Of a DNA stretch of 64,000 bases, positions 19,205 through 27,533 are shown in pieces. The translations under genes and the position numbers were made by a program. The DNA lies in contig JBGANK010000008.1 in the NCBI GenBank assembly GCA_044222395.1, forward strand, positions 20,550-84,549. The letters run 5' to 3'. Within the stretch, counting starts at the first letter, position 1. Every line of letters starts with the position of its first letter. This DNA comes from JAEUMD01 sp044222395 (GTDB taxonomy: Bacteria > Pseudomonadota > Alphaproteobacteria > Rhizobiales > Hyphomicrobiaceae). A model generated the notes under the pieces. The model ran no database searches. It saw only the letters and a program-made list of their open reading frames with translations, and was not told the DNA's origin.

Positions 19205-20020
19205 TCAATCCTGTCCTTTGCGGGCCGCGAGCCACTTCGACAGGTTCTCTGCCAGCGCATTTTTGCGCTTGGTCGCGCGTTCCCCGCTCGGATGGCGGTT
19301 GGTAGGCCCCCGTTTCAGGTCGTCCCCGTCTTGTTGGCCCTCTCCGCTCTCCTGCGGCCCGTCCTGCCCCCGGATCGCCGCAGCCCGCTTGGTCTGCCCC
19401 CCGTCCTGCGCCGAAGACACTAACGGGCTGGAGCCGCTCCCGCTAGGCCTCTCGCGCTGCAGTTCCTTGGCGATATCGCTCAGGAAGCGCGCCTGATCAG
19501 CGCGTACCAAGCGTGGCGCCGCAGCCGAGATCGCTGCAATCAGCGGCTGCAGCCAGCTCTGGTCGGCCTTGGCGAAGTTCGAAAGGACGTAGTGGGCCAC
19601 CAAGTCCTTGTCGCCAGGGTGGCCGACGCCGATGCGCACGCGCTGGTAGTCGTTGCCCACGTGCTGCGAGATGGACCTGAGCCCATTGTGACCGGCATTG
19701 CCGCCGCCGGTCTTGACCTTGATCTTGCCCGGCGCCAGGTCGATTTCGTCGTAGAAGACGACCGTATCGGCGAGCCCGATCTTGAGGAACCGCGCAGCAT
19801 CGCCGACCGACCGGCCGCTCTCGTTCATGTAGGTCTGTGGCTTGAGCAGTAACACGCGCTCGCCCGCGATCTCGCCGTCGGCGGCCAGTCCCTGGAACTT
19901 CTTTTTCCAGGGTCCGAAGCCGTGTGATGCCGCGATGGCATCGACGGCCATGAAGCCGACGTTATGGCGATTGCCGGCATATTCGGAGCCGGGATTGCCT
20001 AGACCAACGAACAGTTTCAT
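19205..20020 (-). CDS. pth: Peptidyl-tRNA hydrolase with C-terminal extension
   Basis: Releases peptides from tRNA dropped by ribosomes. Catalytic His19 is in NRHNVGF, and the other motifs LLLKPQTYMNESG, DEIDLAPGKIKVK and GGGNAGHNGLRSI are intact. At 271 residues it is about 75 longer than usual; the extra C-terminal tail is Gln/Gly/Lys-rich and looks disordered. It lies 68 nt after rplY, the normal rplY-pth arrangement. Confidence 0.95.
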   Translation of the reverse strand: MKLFVGLGNPGSEYAGNRHNVGFMAVDAIAASHGFGPWKKKFQGLAADGEIAGERVLLLKPQTYMNESGRSVGDAARFLKIGLADTVVFYDEIDLAPGKIKVKTGGGNAGHNGLRSISQHVGNDYQRVRIGVGHPGDKDLVAHYVLSNFAKADQSWLQPLIAAISAAAPRLVRADQARFLSDIAKELQRERPSGSGSSPLVSSAQDGGQTKRAAAIRGQDGPQESGEGQQDGDDLKRGPTNRHPSGERATKRKNALAENLSKWLAARKGQD

Positions 20021-20088
20021 GGGCCGGGCTCCCGATCAGGAGACCGGCGCCATTCCGCGTCGAGCGGCGCCGGTCATCGTGGTCGCGG

Positions 20089-20799
20089 TTACTTCTTCGC
20101 AGCTGCAGGCTTGGCGGCGGCCGGGGCGGCCTTGGCCGCGGCAGGCTTGGCGGCGGCGGCCTTGGCATCGCCACCTGCAGCAGGTGCAGCAGCAGCGCCG
20201 GCCTCGCCCTCACCCTCGCCGCCATCGTCCTTGAGGCGTCCGGCGATGGTCGCGATCGTGAAGTCACGGTCGCTGATCGTTGGCCGCACACCCTCGGGCA
20301 TGGCGACGGAGGAGATGTGGATCGACTGGCCGATCCGCGTACCTTCCAGGTTGATCTCGAAGAAGGGCGGGATGTGGTCGTAGGGGCAGAAGACCTCGAC
20401 GTCGTGACGCACGATATTCAAGACGCCGCCACGCTTCAGGCCGGGCGACAGCGCATCGTTGGTGAACTTCACCGGCACCATCACCCGGATCATGCCGTCA
20501 TCTGCAATGCGCAGGAAGTCAGCGTGGACCGGCGTATCGCGGACCGGGTCAAGCTGCAGGTCGCGCGCGATCACGCGATGCATCTCCTTGCCCAGCGTGA
20601 TCTCGAAGACCGTCGAGGTGAAATGTCCCTTGAGATACTGCTTCCACAGGGTGTTGCCATCGATCGAGATGGAAACGGGCGGCTTCTTTGCGCCGTAGAT
20701 CACGGCTGGAATTCGTCCTTCACGGCGTGCTTGGCGTGCGGCCCCCTTGCCGACACGGTCGCGCGCCGTGGCGTCGAGCTTTACGGGCTCTTGTGCCAT
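20089..20799 (-). CDS. rplY: 50S ribosomal protein L25 (Ctc form)
   Basis: 236 residues. Residues 1-95 are the 5S-rRNA-binding L25 domain (starts AQEPVKLDATARD); the rest is the Ctc-type C-terminal domain (DFLRI, HDVEVFCPYDHIP). The final 35 residues are a low-complexity Ala/Lys/Pro tail. ATG 20799 was chosen because GGAG is 9 nt upstream; the open frame extends to 20862 without family similarity. Confidence 0.95.
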   Translation of the reverse strand: MAQEPVKLDATARDRVGKGAARQARREGRIPAVIYGAKKPPVSISIDGNTLWKQYLKGHFTSTVFEITLGKEMHRVIARDLQLDPVRDTPVHADFLRIADDGMIRVMVPVKFTNDALSPGLKRGGVLNIVRHDVEVFCPYDHIPPFFEINLEGTRIGQSIHISSVAMPEGVRPTISDRDFTIATIAGRLKDDGGEGEGEAGAAAAPAAGGDAKAAAAKPAAAKAAPAAAKPAAAKK

Positions 20800-20970
20800 G
20801 GCTTTGTTTCTCCAATAGAAAAAGGGCTCGATCGAGCCCACGCCGAACCGCCCGGCCTCCAAGGGTGCGCAGGGCGGTGCCTCGACAGAACTGCCGAGAT
20901 GGAGCGCTTATACGGGCAAGCCGTGATTTGGGCAACCACGCCCCGATTAACGCACTGCGAACAACGTTCA

Positions 20971-21072
20971 GAGCATGTTTAGCTGAAGTGTGCGCGGTCG
21001 AGCCGTGAAAAAACATGCTCAAATGAAAGAGATAGAGCGCGTTCACGCTTTCGTCTGTAATGAACGCGCTCT
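20971..21072. repeat. Rhizobial-type palindromic intergenic repeat
   Basis: GAGCATGTTT (20971-20980) is inverted at AAACATGCTC (21011-21020). The following run AAATGAAAGAGATAGAGCGC continues into a second inverted pair, AGAGCGCGTTCA (21034-21045) and TGAACGCGCTCT (21061-21072). The pattern CATGCTCAAA, then AAGAGAT, then GAGCGCG resembles a dispersed intergenic element I know from Rhizobiales genomes (recollection, not a search). The intergenic region 20800-21138 otherwise holds no gene. Confidence 0.55.
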
Positions 21073-21138
21073 GGTGCGGGGTGGTTTCGACCCCACCCAC
21101 CGCAGCGTACACTGAAGCAAATTTCAGCGGAGACACAG

Positions 21139-22077
21139 ATGGCAGGCCGGATTTGTCTCGAAGTCACAATGCGGGCGATGGCGCTCGCGTTTCTCCTGGC
21201 AGCTTCTCCCGCGCAGGGATTGGCGGAGAAGCCCGCCGCCCCGGCCGAGCTGCAGGCGTCGATCACCAAGTCCAACGCCTACATCGGCCTCATGAACCGC
21301 ACCTTGCGGGCGGTAGAATCCTGGAGCCGCTACACGAGCTGGGTCGACCTGAAGAAAGGCCCCACCGGCAAGGAGCGCTACATCGACTACGGCCTTTACA
21401 GCCTCTACGACGTCAAGGACGAAATCGCCAAGGCGCGCGAGGCCACCAAGCTGCAACCGTCGGCTCCCGAACTCGATTCTGCAATGGAACGCTACATCGG
21501 CGCCTACGAAGCGCTGGCGCCGCTGATGACGTCGGCCAACGGCTACTACGAGCGCAAGGACTACAAGACCGACAACATGGCCGAGGGCAAGGCACTGCAC
21601 GTCAAGATGGCGCCGGCCGCAGAAGCCTTCCTGAAGTCGCGCGCCGAGATCGAGGCGCTGATGGGCACCTTCAAGCGCGACATCGACAATCGCGCGCTCG
21701 CTGCCCTCGAAGCGCAGGAAGGCCAAGGCCCGAGGTGGCACGTCAAGAACGTGATGATGAAGGCGGAAGACGTGATCGGGCAGCTGCCGAAAGGAAAGCA
21801 GCCCGCCGACATGAAGGCGTTCGATGCCTCGCTCGATGTCTACGCCAAGGTGGTGCGCAGCTTCGACGAATTCGCGCAGGCCTATCCAGGCAAGTTTTCG
21901 GGCTTCGACAGCATGCCGCGCTCGCTGCTCGGCAAGCTGCGCGAGTTCCGCGACAAGCTGGCGAAGGCCAAGGGCAAGGTCACCGACCAGTTCGTCAACA
22001 TGGACCTGACCTTCCTCGTCAACCAGTACAACATGATGGTGTCGCAATCGGAGATGGCGACGCGGTTTGCGAAGTGA
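21139..22077 (+). CDS. YiiG-like (DUF3829) secreted protein
   Basis: 312 residues with a signal peptide (MRAMALAFLLAASPAQGLA, possibly starting at the internal Met11). The mature part is mostly alpha-helical. The segment ANGYYERKDYKTDNMAEGK is the hallmark of the DUF3829/YiiG family, whose members are periplasmic or lipoproteins of unknown function. ATG 21139 has GGAGA upstream. There is no operon partner. Confidence 0.75.
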   Translation: MAGRICLEVTMRAMALAFLLAASPAQGLAEKPAAPAELQASITKSNAYIGLMNRTLRAVESWSRYTSWVDLKKGPTGKERYIDYGLYSLYDVKDEIAKAREATKLQPSAPELDSAMERYIGAYEALAPLMTSANGYYERKDYKTDNMAEGKALHVKMAPAAEAFLKSRAEIEALMGTFKRDIDNRALAALEAQEGQGPRWHVKNVMMKAEDVIGQLPKGKQPADMKAFDASLDVYAKVVRSFDEFAQAYPGKFSGFDSMPRSLLGKLREFRDKLAKAKGKVTDQFVNMDLTFLVNQYNMMVSQSEMATRFAK

Positions 22078-22231
22078 GGGTGAGGGGTGTATCGGGCGCT
22101 CCTTGAGTGCCGTAGTGCACCGCTCCGAATTCTGCGCGTGCTAACGTCATCGGCTGAGCTTCCTTGCACCTTTTTCTGATTGCCTCCTATGGTGCTTGGC
22201 TGAAAGGCCGCGCACCAGCGACGACACAGCC

Positions 22232-23122
22232 ATGCCCTTCCTGATGGAATTGAAGATCGAGCCCAAGACAGAGGCCGATCACCAGATGCTGCTCCCGGCG
22301 CTACGCGCGCTGGAGAGAGAGGACTCCACCTTGCGCGTGGATTTCGATCCGGAATCGCATGAGATCATCCTCAAGGGGCAGAGCGAATTGCATCTCGACA
22401 TCGCTCTCGATGTGCTCAAACGGCAGCGTGGGATTGCCATCGATGTCGGCGCGCCGCAAGTCGCCTATCGCGAGGTGCTGAAGCGGCTTAGCGAGGTCGA
22501 ATACACCCACATGCCGCGCGGCCCGCAGCCCGGCAAGGTCAAGGTCGCACTTCAAGCAAAGCCGCTCGAACTTGGCGCGGGGGACTGGTTCTCAGTCGAT
22601 CTTGCCGACGACAACGTCGATCTCGATGTCGACGAGGTGCAAGCGGTCGAGGACGGCATCGATTGGGTGCGCGACAACGGCCGGCTCATTGGCTTCCCCT
22701 TGGTCGATTGCGAGGTAACGCTGAAGCGGCTCGTGTTCTTCAAAGCCCGCGCGCCACTCTTGAGTATCAAGACCACCGCGCGTCTTGCGATGATCGAAGC
22801 CTGCGAGCACGCCGGCCTGGACCTACTCGAACCGGTGATGGCGGTGACGGTGACGACACCATTCGACTTCATCGGCGCGATCATCGGCAATTTGAATGAA
22901 CGGCGCGTGCAGATCCGCTCTCAGCGACTCGATGGCGAGAGCTGTATCATCGAGGCGCTGGTGCCGCTCGCCAATCTGTTCGGCTACATCAACGACTTGC
23001 GCGCAAGATCACTCGGCCGGGCCGACTACACGATGAGCTACAGCCACTATCAGCTGGTGCCGCGCAACATATCGGGCGGACCCGACGACAACTTCCCGCC
23101 CGCTGTCGGCAAGCGCGCTTGA
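22232..23122 (+). CDS. EF-G-like protein lacking the GTPase domain (domains III-V only)
   Basis: 296 residues from ATG 22232 (TTG 22196 would add 12). Domain III is seen in ELKIEPKTEADHQ and GQSELHLDIALDVLKR; domain IV follows (VAYREVLKR onward); domain V has LLEPVMAVTVTTPFDFIGA, GNLNERRVQIRSQ and VPLANLFGYINDLR. There is no P-loop, switch or domain II, and the 150 bp upstream hold no trace of them. The frame is intact throughout and begins exactly at domain III, so it looks like a maintained truncated paralogue and not a decaying copy. It could act on ribosomes without hydrolysing GTP. Function unknown. Confidence 0.8.
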   Translation: MPFLMELKIEPKTEADHQMLLPALRALEREDSTLRVDFDPESHEIILKGQSELHLDIALDVLKRQRGIAIDVGAPQVAYREVLKRLSEVEYTHMPRGPQPGKVKVALQAKPLELGAGDWFSVDLADDNVDLDVDEVQAVEDGIDWVRDNGRLIGFPLVDCEVTLKRLVFFKARAPLLSIKTTARLAMIEACEHAGLDLLEPVMAVTVTTPFDFIGAIIGNLNERRVQIRSQRLDGESCIIEALVPLANLFGYINDLRARSLGRADYTMSYSHYQLVPRNISGGPDDNFPPAVGKRA

Positions 23123-23129
23123 GTGCGGC

Positions 23130-24107
23130 TCAATAAAACAGGCTCGACACGCTTTCCTCGCGGCTCGTCCGCAGGATCGCCTCGCCGATCAGCGACCCGA
23201 TCGAAAGAATGCGGATGTTGCGCGTCGCGCGCACCGCCTCGGTCGGCTGTATCGAATCGGTAATGACCAGCGACTTCAATCGCGAGTTCTGGATGCGGGA
23301 GACCGCGCCACCCGACAGCACGCCGTGCGTGATGTAGGCGTGCACTTCCGTCGCGCCGTTCTTCAACAGCGCCTCGGCGGCATTGCAAAGTGTGCCGCCC
23401 GAATCGATGATGTCGTCGATCAGGATGCAGCGCATACCCGCCACCTCGCCGATCACGTTCATCACTTCCGATTCACCCGGGCGCTCGCGCCGCTTGTCGC
23501 AGATGGCGATCGGCGCGTTGATGCGTTTGGCGAGCGCGCGCGCACGCACCACGCCGCCGACGTCCGGCGACACCACCACGGTCTGGTTGTGCGGGAACCG
23601 CTCCTGGATGTCGCGCGCGATGATCGGCGCGGCGAACAGGTTGTCGGTCGGGATGTCGAAGAAGCCCTGGATCTGCCCGGCGTGCAGGTCGATCGTCAGT
23701 AGCCGGTGGACGCCGGCGCGTTCGATCAGGTTGGCCACGAGCTTGGCCGAGATAGGCGTTCGCGGGCCGGGCTTGCGATCCTGCCGCGCGTACCCGTAGT
23801 AGGGAACGACTGCAGTGATGCGCCGCGCCGACGAGCGCTTCAGCGCGTCGACCACGATCAACAGTTCCATCAGGTTGTCGTTGGCGGGAAACGACGTCGA
23901 CTGGATCACGAACACGTCCTGGCCGCGCACGTTCTCCTGGATCTCGACGAAGATCTCCATGTCGGCGAAGCGCTTCACTTGCGTCTTCGCCAGAGGCATC
24001 TTGAGGTAACTGGCGATCGCTTCGGCCAGCGGCCGGTTGGAGTTGCCCGCGACGAGCTTCACGGCCGGCCCGGCGCTTCTGCCGTCTCCACGCGCGTCAA
24101 AGGGCAT
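23130..24107 (-). CDS. prs: Ribose-phosphate pyrophosphokinase
   Basis: Makes PRPP from ribose 5-phosphate and ATP. Motifs: KLVAGNSNRPLAEAI at the N-terminus, RQDRKPGPRTPISAKLVANL, SPDVGGVVRARALAKR, and the PRPP loop CILIDDIIDSGGTLCNAA. ATG 24107 has GGAG 7 nt upstream, giving 325 residues with a 15-residue N-terminal extension; a GTG at 24062 would give the classical length but lacks a ribosome site. It is convergent with the EF-G-like gene (7 nt apart). Confidence 0.95.
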   Translation of the reverse strand: MPFDARGDGRSAGPAVKLVAGNSNRPLAEAIASYLKMPLAKTQVKRFADMEIFVEIQENVRGQDVFVIQSTSFPANDNLMELLIVVDALKRSSARRITAVVPYYGYARQDRKPGPRTPISAKLVANLIERAGVHRLLTIDLHAGQIQGFFDIPTDNLFAAPIIARDIQERFPHNQTVVVSPDVGGVVRARALAKRINAPIAICDKRRERPGESEVMNVIGEVAGMRCILIDDIIDSGGTLCNAAEALLKNGATEVHAYITHGVLSGGAVSRIQNSRLKSLVITDSIQPTEAVRATRNIRILSIGSLIGEAILRTSREESVSSLFY

Positions 24108-24144
24108 CGGATCGCTCCGCGACTGTTTGTTATGGCGGTGTCTA

Positions 24145-24185
24145 GCAATTAGGCCCGGACCTGTAAACGGTCCGGGCCTAATTGC
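24145..24185 (-). terminator. Strong hairpin terminator
   Basis: A perfect 17-bp inverted repeat, GCAATTAGGCCCGGACC (24145-24161) against 24169-24185, with the 7-nt loop TGTAAAC. It lies between the stop of the lipoprotein gene (24247, minus strand) and the prs start, so it most likely ends the lipoprotein transcript before prs. Confidence 0.75.
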
Positions 24186-24246
24186 TTGTCGAGAGCTGCT
24201 CAGATGGCACTGGAAGAAAGCGGGTCTCCAACAGTGCCCCTGCGGG

Positions 24247-25335
24247 TCAGTTTACCTTTGGTATGAGCTTTACGATGCCCTGCGCGGCCGCCGCCGCGGC
24301 TGCATCAGCCGTGGCACCCCACGAGCCGTCGAGCGAGCCAGCGGCAATCTCGTTCTTCTGAGACACCGTGCCGATCGACTTGCCGCCCGGATCCTTCACA
24401 TGCCAGTCGATCTTGATCGGCTGCTTGCCATCCTTGGCCTCTCCGACCGCCACGACACCTTCAACACGATATGTGTTGGCGGCTGGACTGGAGGTCAGCG
24501 AAACGCCGTTCTTTGTAAGCTCGCGCTGCAGAGCCGTGGTCAGCGAGACGCGGCCGTCGCCCGGAGCTCCGGTCACGTTGGGCACGATCGCTGTTGCCGG
24601 TCCCTTGCCGATGCTGCCCGTCGCCTGGTTCGCGCTGGCAGCACCTGTCGCCGCCGTCTCAGCCGGCGCTGCGGCAGCACTTGTCGCCGCCGGCGCTGTC
24701 GCCCCGGTTGCCGCTGGAGCAGCGGCCGCCGTCCTCGTCGCCTTGGCTGCTGCAGGCGCAGATGCGACTGGTGCCGCCGAGGCCTGCGGCGACTGCTTGG
24801 GCAGCCACGCGGCCACCTGCGAAGCGGTCTTCGACGAGATCGAGCTGATGACTTGCTGCGAGACAGCGGCCCACGGATCGCGATCCGCGCCCGCTGACAC
24901 CATCTCTTCGCCGGTGATGCGATTGACGCGCTGACCGGCTGGATCGGTGATATCCCAGATGTAGGACACCTTCACGCCGCTCTTTTCGCGCGCTGACACG
25001 ACATATCCGCGCAGCGTAAAGTCGGACTTGTCAGTCGCGTTCTGAGCGACCGAAACCTTCTGCTGAGCAAGCGCGCTCGACAGGCCCGCCTGCATCTGCT
25101 TGGCGACGTTCTCCGGTGCTCCGATCACAGGAGCCACGGCAATCTTCGTGCTCGTGGCAGGTGCCACGGGTGCTGGCGTCGCGACCTCGGCCGAAGGTGT
25201 CGAATCGCCAGACGTGCCAAGCAGATTGCTGGCCGTCTCGCATCCAGCGAGGCCAAGGCTCAAGAAGGCAAGCGCGCCTGCAATCGCGGCAGATCTAGCG
25301 TACCCGCGCGCCGCAACGGCATAATTGGTCGTCAC
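24247..25335 (-). CDS. Lipoprotein with a duplicated domain
   Basis: 362 residues from GTG 25335, chosen because GAGGGG is 8 nt upstream. The lipobox LAGC places the lipidated Cys at about residue 32. Two related domains flank a long Ala/Pro/Thr linker: the first runs from VAPVIGAPENVAKQ to about QVAAWLP, the second from VPNVTGAPGDGRVSL to the C-terminus. Each has a GAP start, a central YxWDITDPAGQ or IDWHVKDPGGK segment, and a closing DPWAAVSQQV or GSWGATADAA segment. The function is unknown; periplasmic membrane attachment is likely. Confidence 0.75.
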   Translation of the reverse strand: MTTNYAVAARGYARSAAIAGALAFLSLGLAGCETASNLLGTSGDSTPSAEVATPAPVAPATSTKIAVAPVIGAPENVAKQMQAGLSSALAQQKVSVAQNATDKSDFTLRGYVVSAREKSGVKVSYIWDITDPAGQRVNRITGEEMVSAGADRDPWAAVSQQVISSISSKTASQVAAWLPKQSPQASAAPVASAPAAAKATRTAAAAPAATGATAPAATSAAAAPAETAATGAASANQATGSIGKGPATAIVPNVTGAPGDGRVSLTTALQRELTKNGVSLTSSPAANTYRVEGVVAVGEAKDGKQPIKIDWHVKDPGGKSIGTVSQKNEIAAGSLDGSWGATADAAAAAAAQGIVKLIPKVN

Positions 25336-25543
25336 GATGACGTCCCCCTCAATATCATCCGCTGTTTGATCCGGCGGCCGTCGTACCAACACTGCGGCCT
25401 AAACCCACTCCCTCAAAACCGGTACGCGATCGACATTGAGTTAGCCAATCGCCAGGCAGGATGTCCACCCTCCGGCAGCCGTCCGTCCTCAGTTCTCACG
25501 CTCCACAACGGGGTTCGGACGGCAAACTTTGTGGATTGTGCAA

Positions 25544-26335
25544 CTAAGCCACGACGATGGCAGAGATTTGACGGCCGTAATCAGGCTCATTCCGGTGGCA
25601 TGAGCGGCGATATGAGAAGAATCGCGATTCGTTCGCATAGGTGCATTCCGTAGCGCTTTCGTAAGCGGCGAGTTGAAGTGCGGCAAGTCGCCCGAGCACG
25701 TAGGCTGACAAATCGAAATGAGCCCGGCCGCCGGCCTCGGGCCTTGTAAAAAATCGAGCATTATCAGGTGCGAGCATGCAAACTTCGGCTTCGAATTCAG
25801 GTCCCACCTCGTAGTTGGCAACGCCGATGCATGGCCCGATGGCGGCGACAATGCGCTCGCGTCGTGCCCCCGCATCCTCCATCGCCGAAATGGTTGCATC
25901 CAGAATTCCGCCGACCGCGCCTCTCCATCCGGCATGGGCCGCAGCTACGACTTTGGATGTGGGGTCGGCGAACAGCACCGGACAGCAGTCGGCGGCGAGC
26001 ACGCCCACGACCACGCCCGGCGTCGCTGACACGACCGCGTCGGCTCGAGGAAGGTTGGCGGTATCCTGAGGCCCCGTGACGATCCGGGCGGTTGCCGAAT
26101 GCGTCTGGTAGAGCGTGACGACCGGTTGTGCCGCGTTGCCCAGGGCCGCTGCGACGCGGCGCCGGTTCTCCATCACAGCTTCACGCGCGTCCTGCGAGCC
26201 AAGCCCGCAATTCAATTCCGCATAAAGCCCGCGCGACACCCCGCCCTGGCGCGTGAAAAAGCCATGGCGAATTCCGGCGAGTGCATTCAGAGCCGGGGCT
26301 TCGATGCGTCTGGGCGTGGTGAAGGCGTTTGTCAT
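25544..26335 (-). CDS. pgeF: Peptidoglycan editing factor PgeF (YfiH/laccase-domain family)
   Basis: 263 residues. Zinc/copper-site motifs are LYQTHSA, AADCCPVLF and AAHAGWRGA, and GPCIGVANYEVG follows. The family includes PgeF, which removes mis-incorporated L-Ser from muropeptides, and members with purine-nucleoside activity. It is 25 nt downstream of the NDUFAF7-like gene, as in many alphaproteobacteria (lgt-methyltransferase-pgeF). Confidence 0.93.
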   Translation of the reverse strand: MTNAFTTPRRIEAPALNALAGIRHGFFTRQGGVSRGLYAELNCGLGSQDAREAVMENRRRVAAALGNAAQPVVTLYQTHSATARIVTGPQDTANLPRADAVVSATPGVVVGVLAADCCPVLFADPTSKVVAAAHAGWRGAVGGILDATISAMEDAGARRERIVAAIGPCIGVANYEVGPEFEAEVCMLAPDNARFFTRPEAGGRAHFDLSAYVLGRLAALQLAAYESATECTYANESRFFSYRRSCHRNEPDYGRQISAIVVA

Positions 26336-26360
26336 GGAACGTGGTCTGCAACGCGTGCGA

Positions 26361-27533
26361 TCAAGTGGCCGATGGCGATACTGCCGAAAGTCCGGGCAAT
26401 GGCGGCAGATCAGCCGAGCGCACGCCGATCGCCTTGAAGCGGCTACCCATGCCCGGCACCGCCATCAGCCGCGCGACGCCCGTCTCGATCTCCAGTGCCG
26501 CCTGCGGGTTCGCATTCATGAGGCGTGAGGTGCGCTCGATGATGCCAAGCGAGCCTAAGAATTGCGCTTGCGTGACGGGACCATCGACGGCGAGCCGCGT
26601 TTCACCCTCGATTGGCTCGAAGTCGAACTGCAGCTTCACGTCGTTGAAGTCGACCTGGCAGGTCAGGTCCGCCTCGCCCGGCGAGGTCAGCGGATGCTCG
26701 AACTTGTGACCGCGCACGGCCTGCAGGGTATCAGCAACGACCACCTGGTCTTTGTTGCGTTCGGCGTCGAAATAGCCGTAGTCGATGAAGAGCGCCGCCC
26801 ACGGCGCGGTGCGGTCGATCGGCAGGTGAGCAAGGTCGTCCCAGTCCTGCGCCTCGAACACCGAGCCGTCCCGCAGGTACGGGTTGACGGCAAAGAAGCT
26901 CTCGTCGTCGCCTTCCGCGCGCGTCATCGCAACAAAGCGAAGATTTCCTTTCGGGTCGAGTCCGACGCTGCGGATGAAGCACGCCTTGCCCACGACCTCG
27001 AACTGCTGCACTGGGCATGTATCGAGGAATTCGTTGGCGACCAGGATCATCGGCGTATCCTTGGGGATTTCTGCGGTCGTCTTAAGCGTGGTGATGCGCT
27101 GCCCGGGCACCAAGCCGCTCAGAATGTCCGTTGCGCCAGGATCAGGTGCAACATCGACCAATACTATCGACGCCGCGTCGAGAAACCCCGGAACGATCCG
27201 CGCGGCCCGCAGCGCATCGCGCATCATCGTGCCGCGTCCGGGGCCAAGCTCGACCAGATTGAATTTCTGCGGTGCGCCCATCTGCTGCCAGACGACAGCC
27301 ACCCACAGGCCGATGAGCTCGCCGAACACCTGCGAGATTTCCGGCGCCGTGATGAAGTCTCCCTTGGCGCCGACCGCTTGCCTCGTAACGTAATAGCCAT
27401 GCTCGGGGTCGGTGAGACACGAACGCATGTACTCCGCGATCGTGATCGGACCCTGCCGCAGGATTCGCTCTTTCAGCTTCAGCGCCAGCGATGTTTCTCG
27501 CCGCGCTTCAGGATCATAGGGCAGGTTGCTCAT
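26361..27533 (-). CDS. NDUFAF7/MidA-like class I SAM-dependent methyltransferase
   Basis: 390 residues. N-terminal segments GPITIAEYMRSCL and GYYVTRQAVGAKGDFITAPE and the SAM motif VELGPGRGTMM identify the DUF185/NDUFAF7 family; the mitochondrial member methylates an Arg of complex I subunit NDUFS2. ATG 27533 overlaps the lgt stop by 4 nt (ATGA), so the two are translationally coupled. The longer open frame to 28034 is only read-through antisense of lgt. Confidence 0.9.
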   Translation of the reverse strand: MSNLPYDPEARRETSLALKLKERILRQGPITIAEYMRSCLTDPEHGYYVTRQAVGAKGDFITAPEISQVFGELIGLWVAVVWQQMGAPQKFNLVELGPGRGTMMRDALRAARIVPGFLDAASIVLVDVAPDPGATDILSGLVPGQRITTLKTTAEIPKDTPMILVANEFLDTCPVQQFEVVGKACFIRSVGLDPKGNLRFVAMTRAEGDDESFFAVNPYLRDGSVFEAQDWDDLAHLPIDRTAPWAALFIDYGYFDAERNKDQVVVADTLQAVRGHKFEHPLTSPGEADLTCQVDFNDVKLQFDFEPIEGETRLAVDGPVTQAQFLGSLGIIERTSRLMNANPQAALEIETGVARLMAVPGMGSRFKAIGVRSADLPPLPGLSAVSPSAT

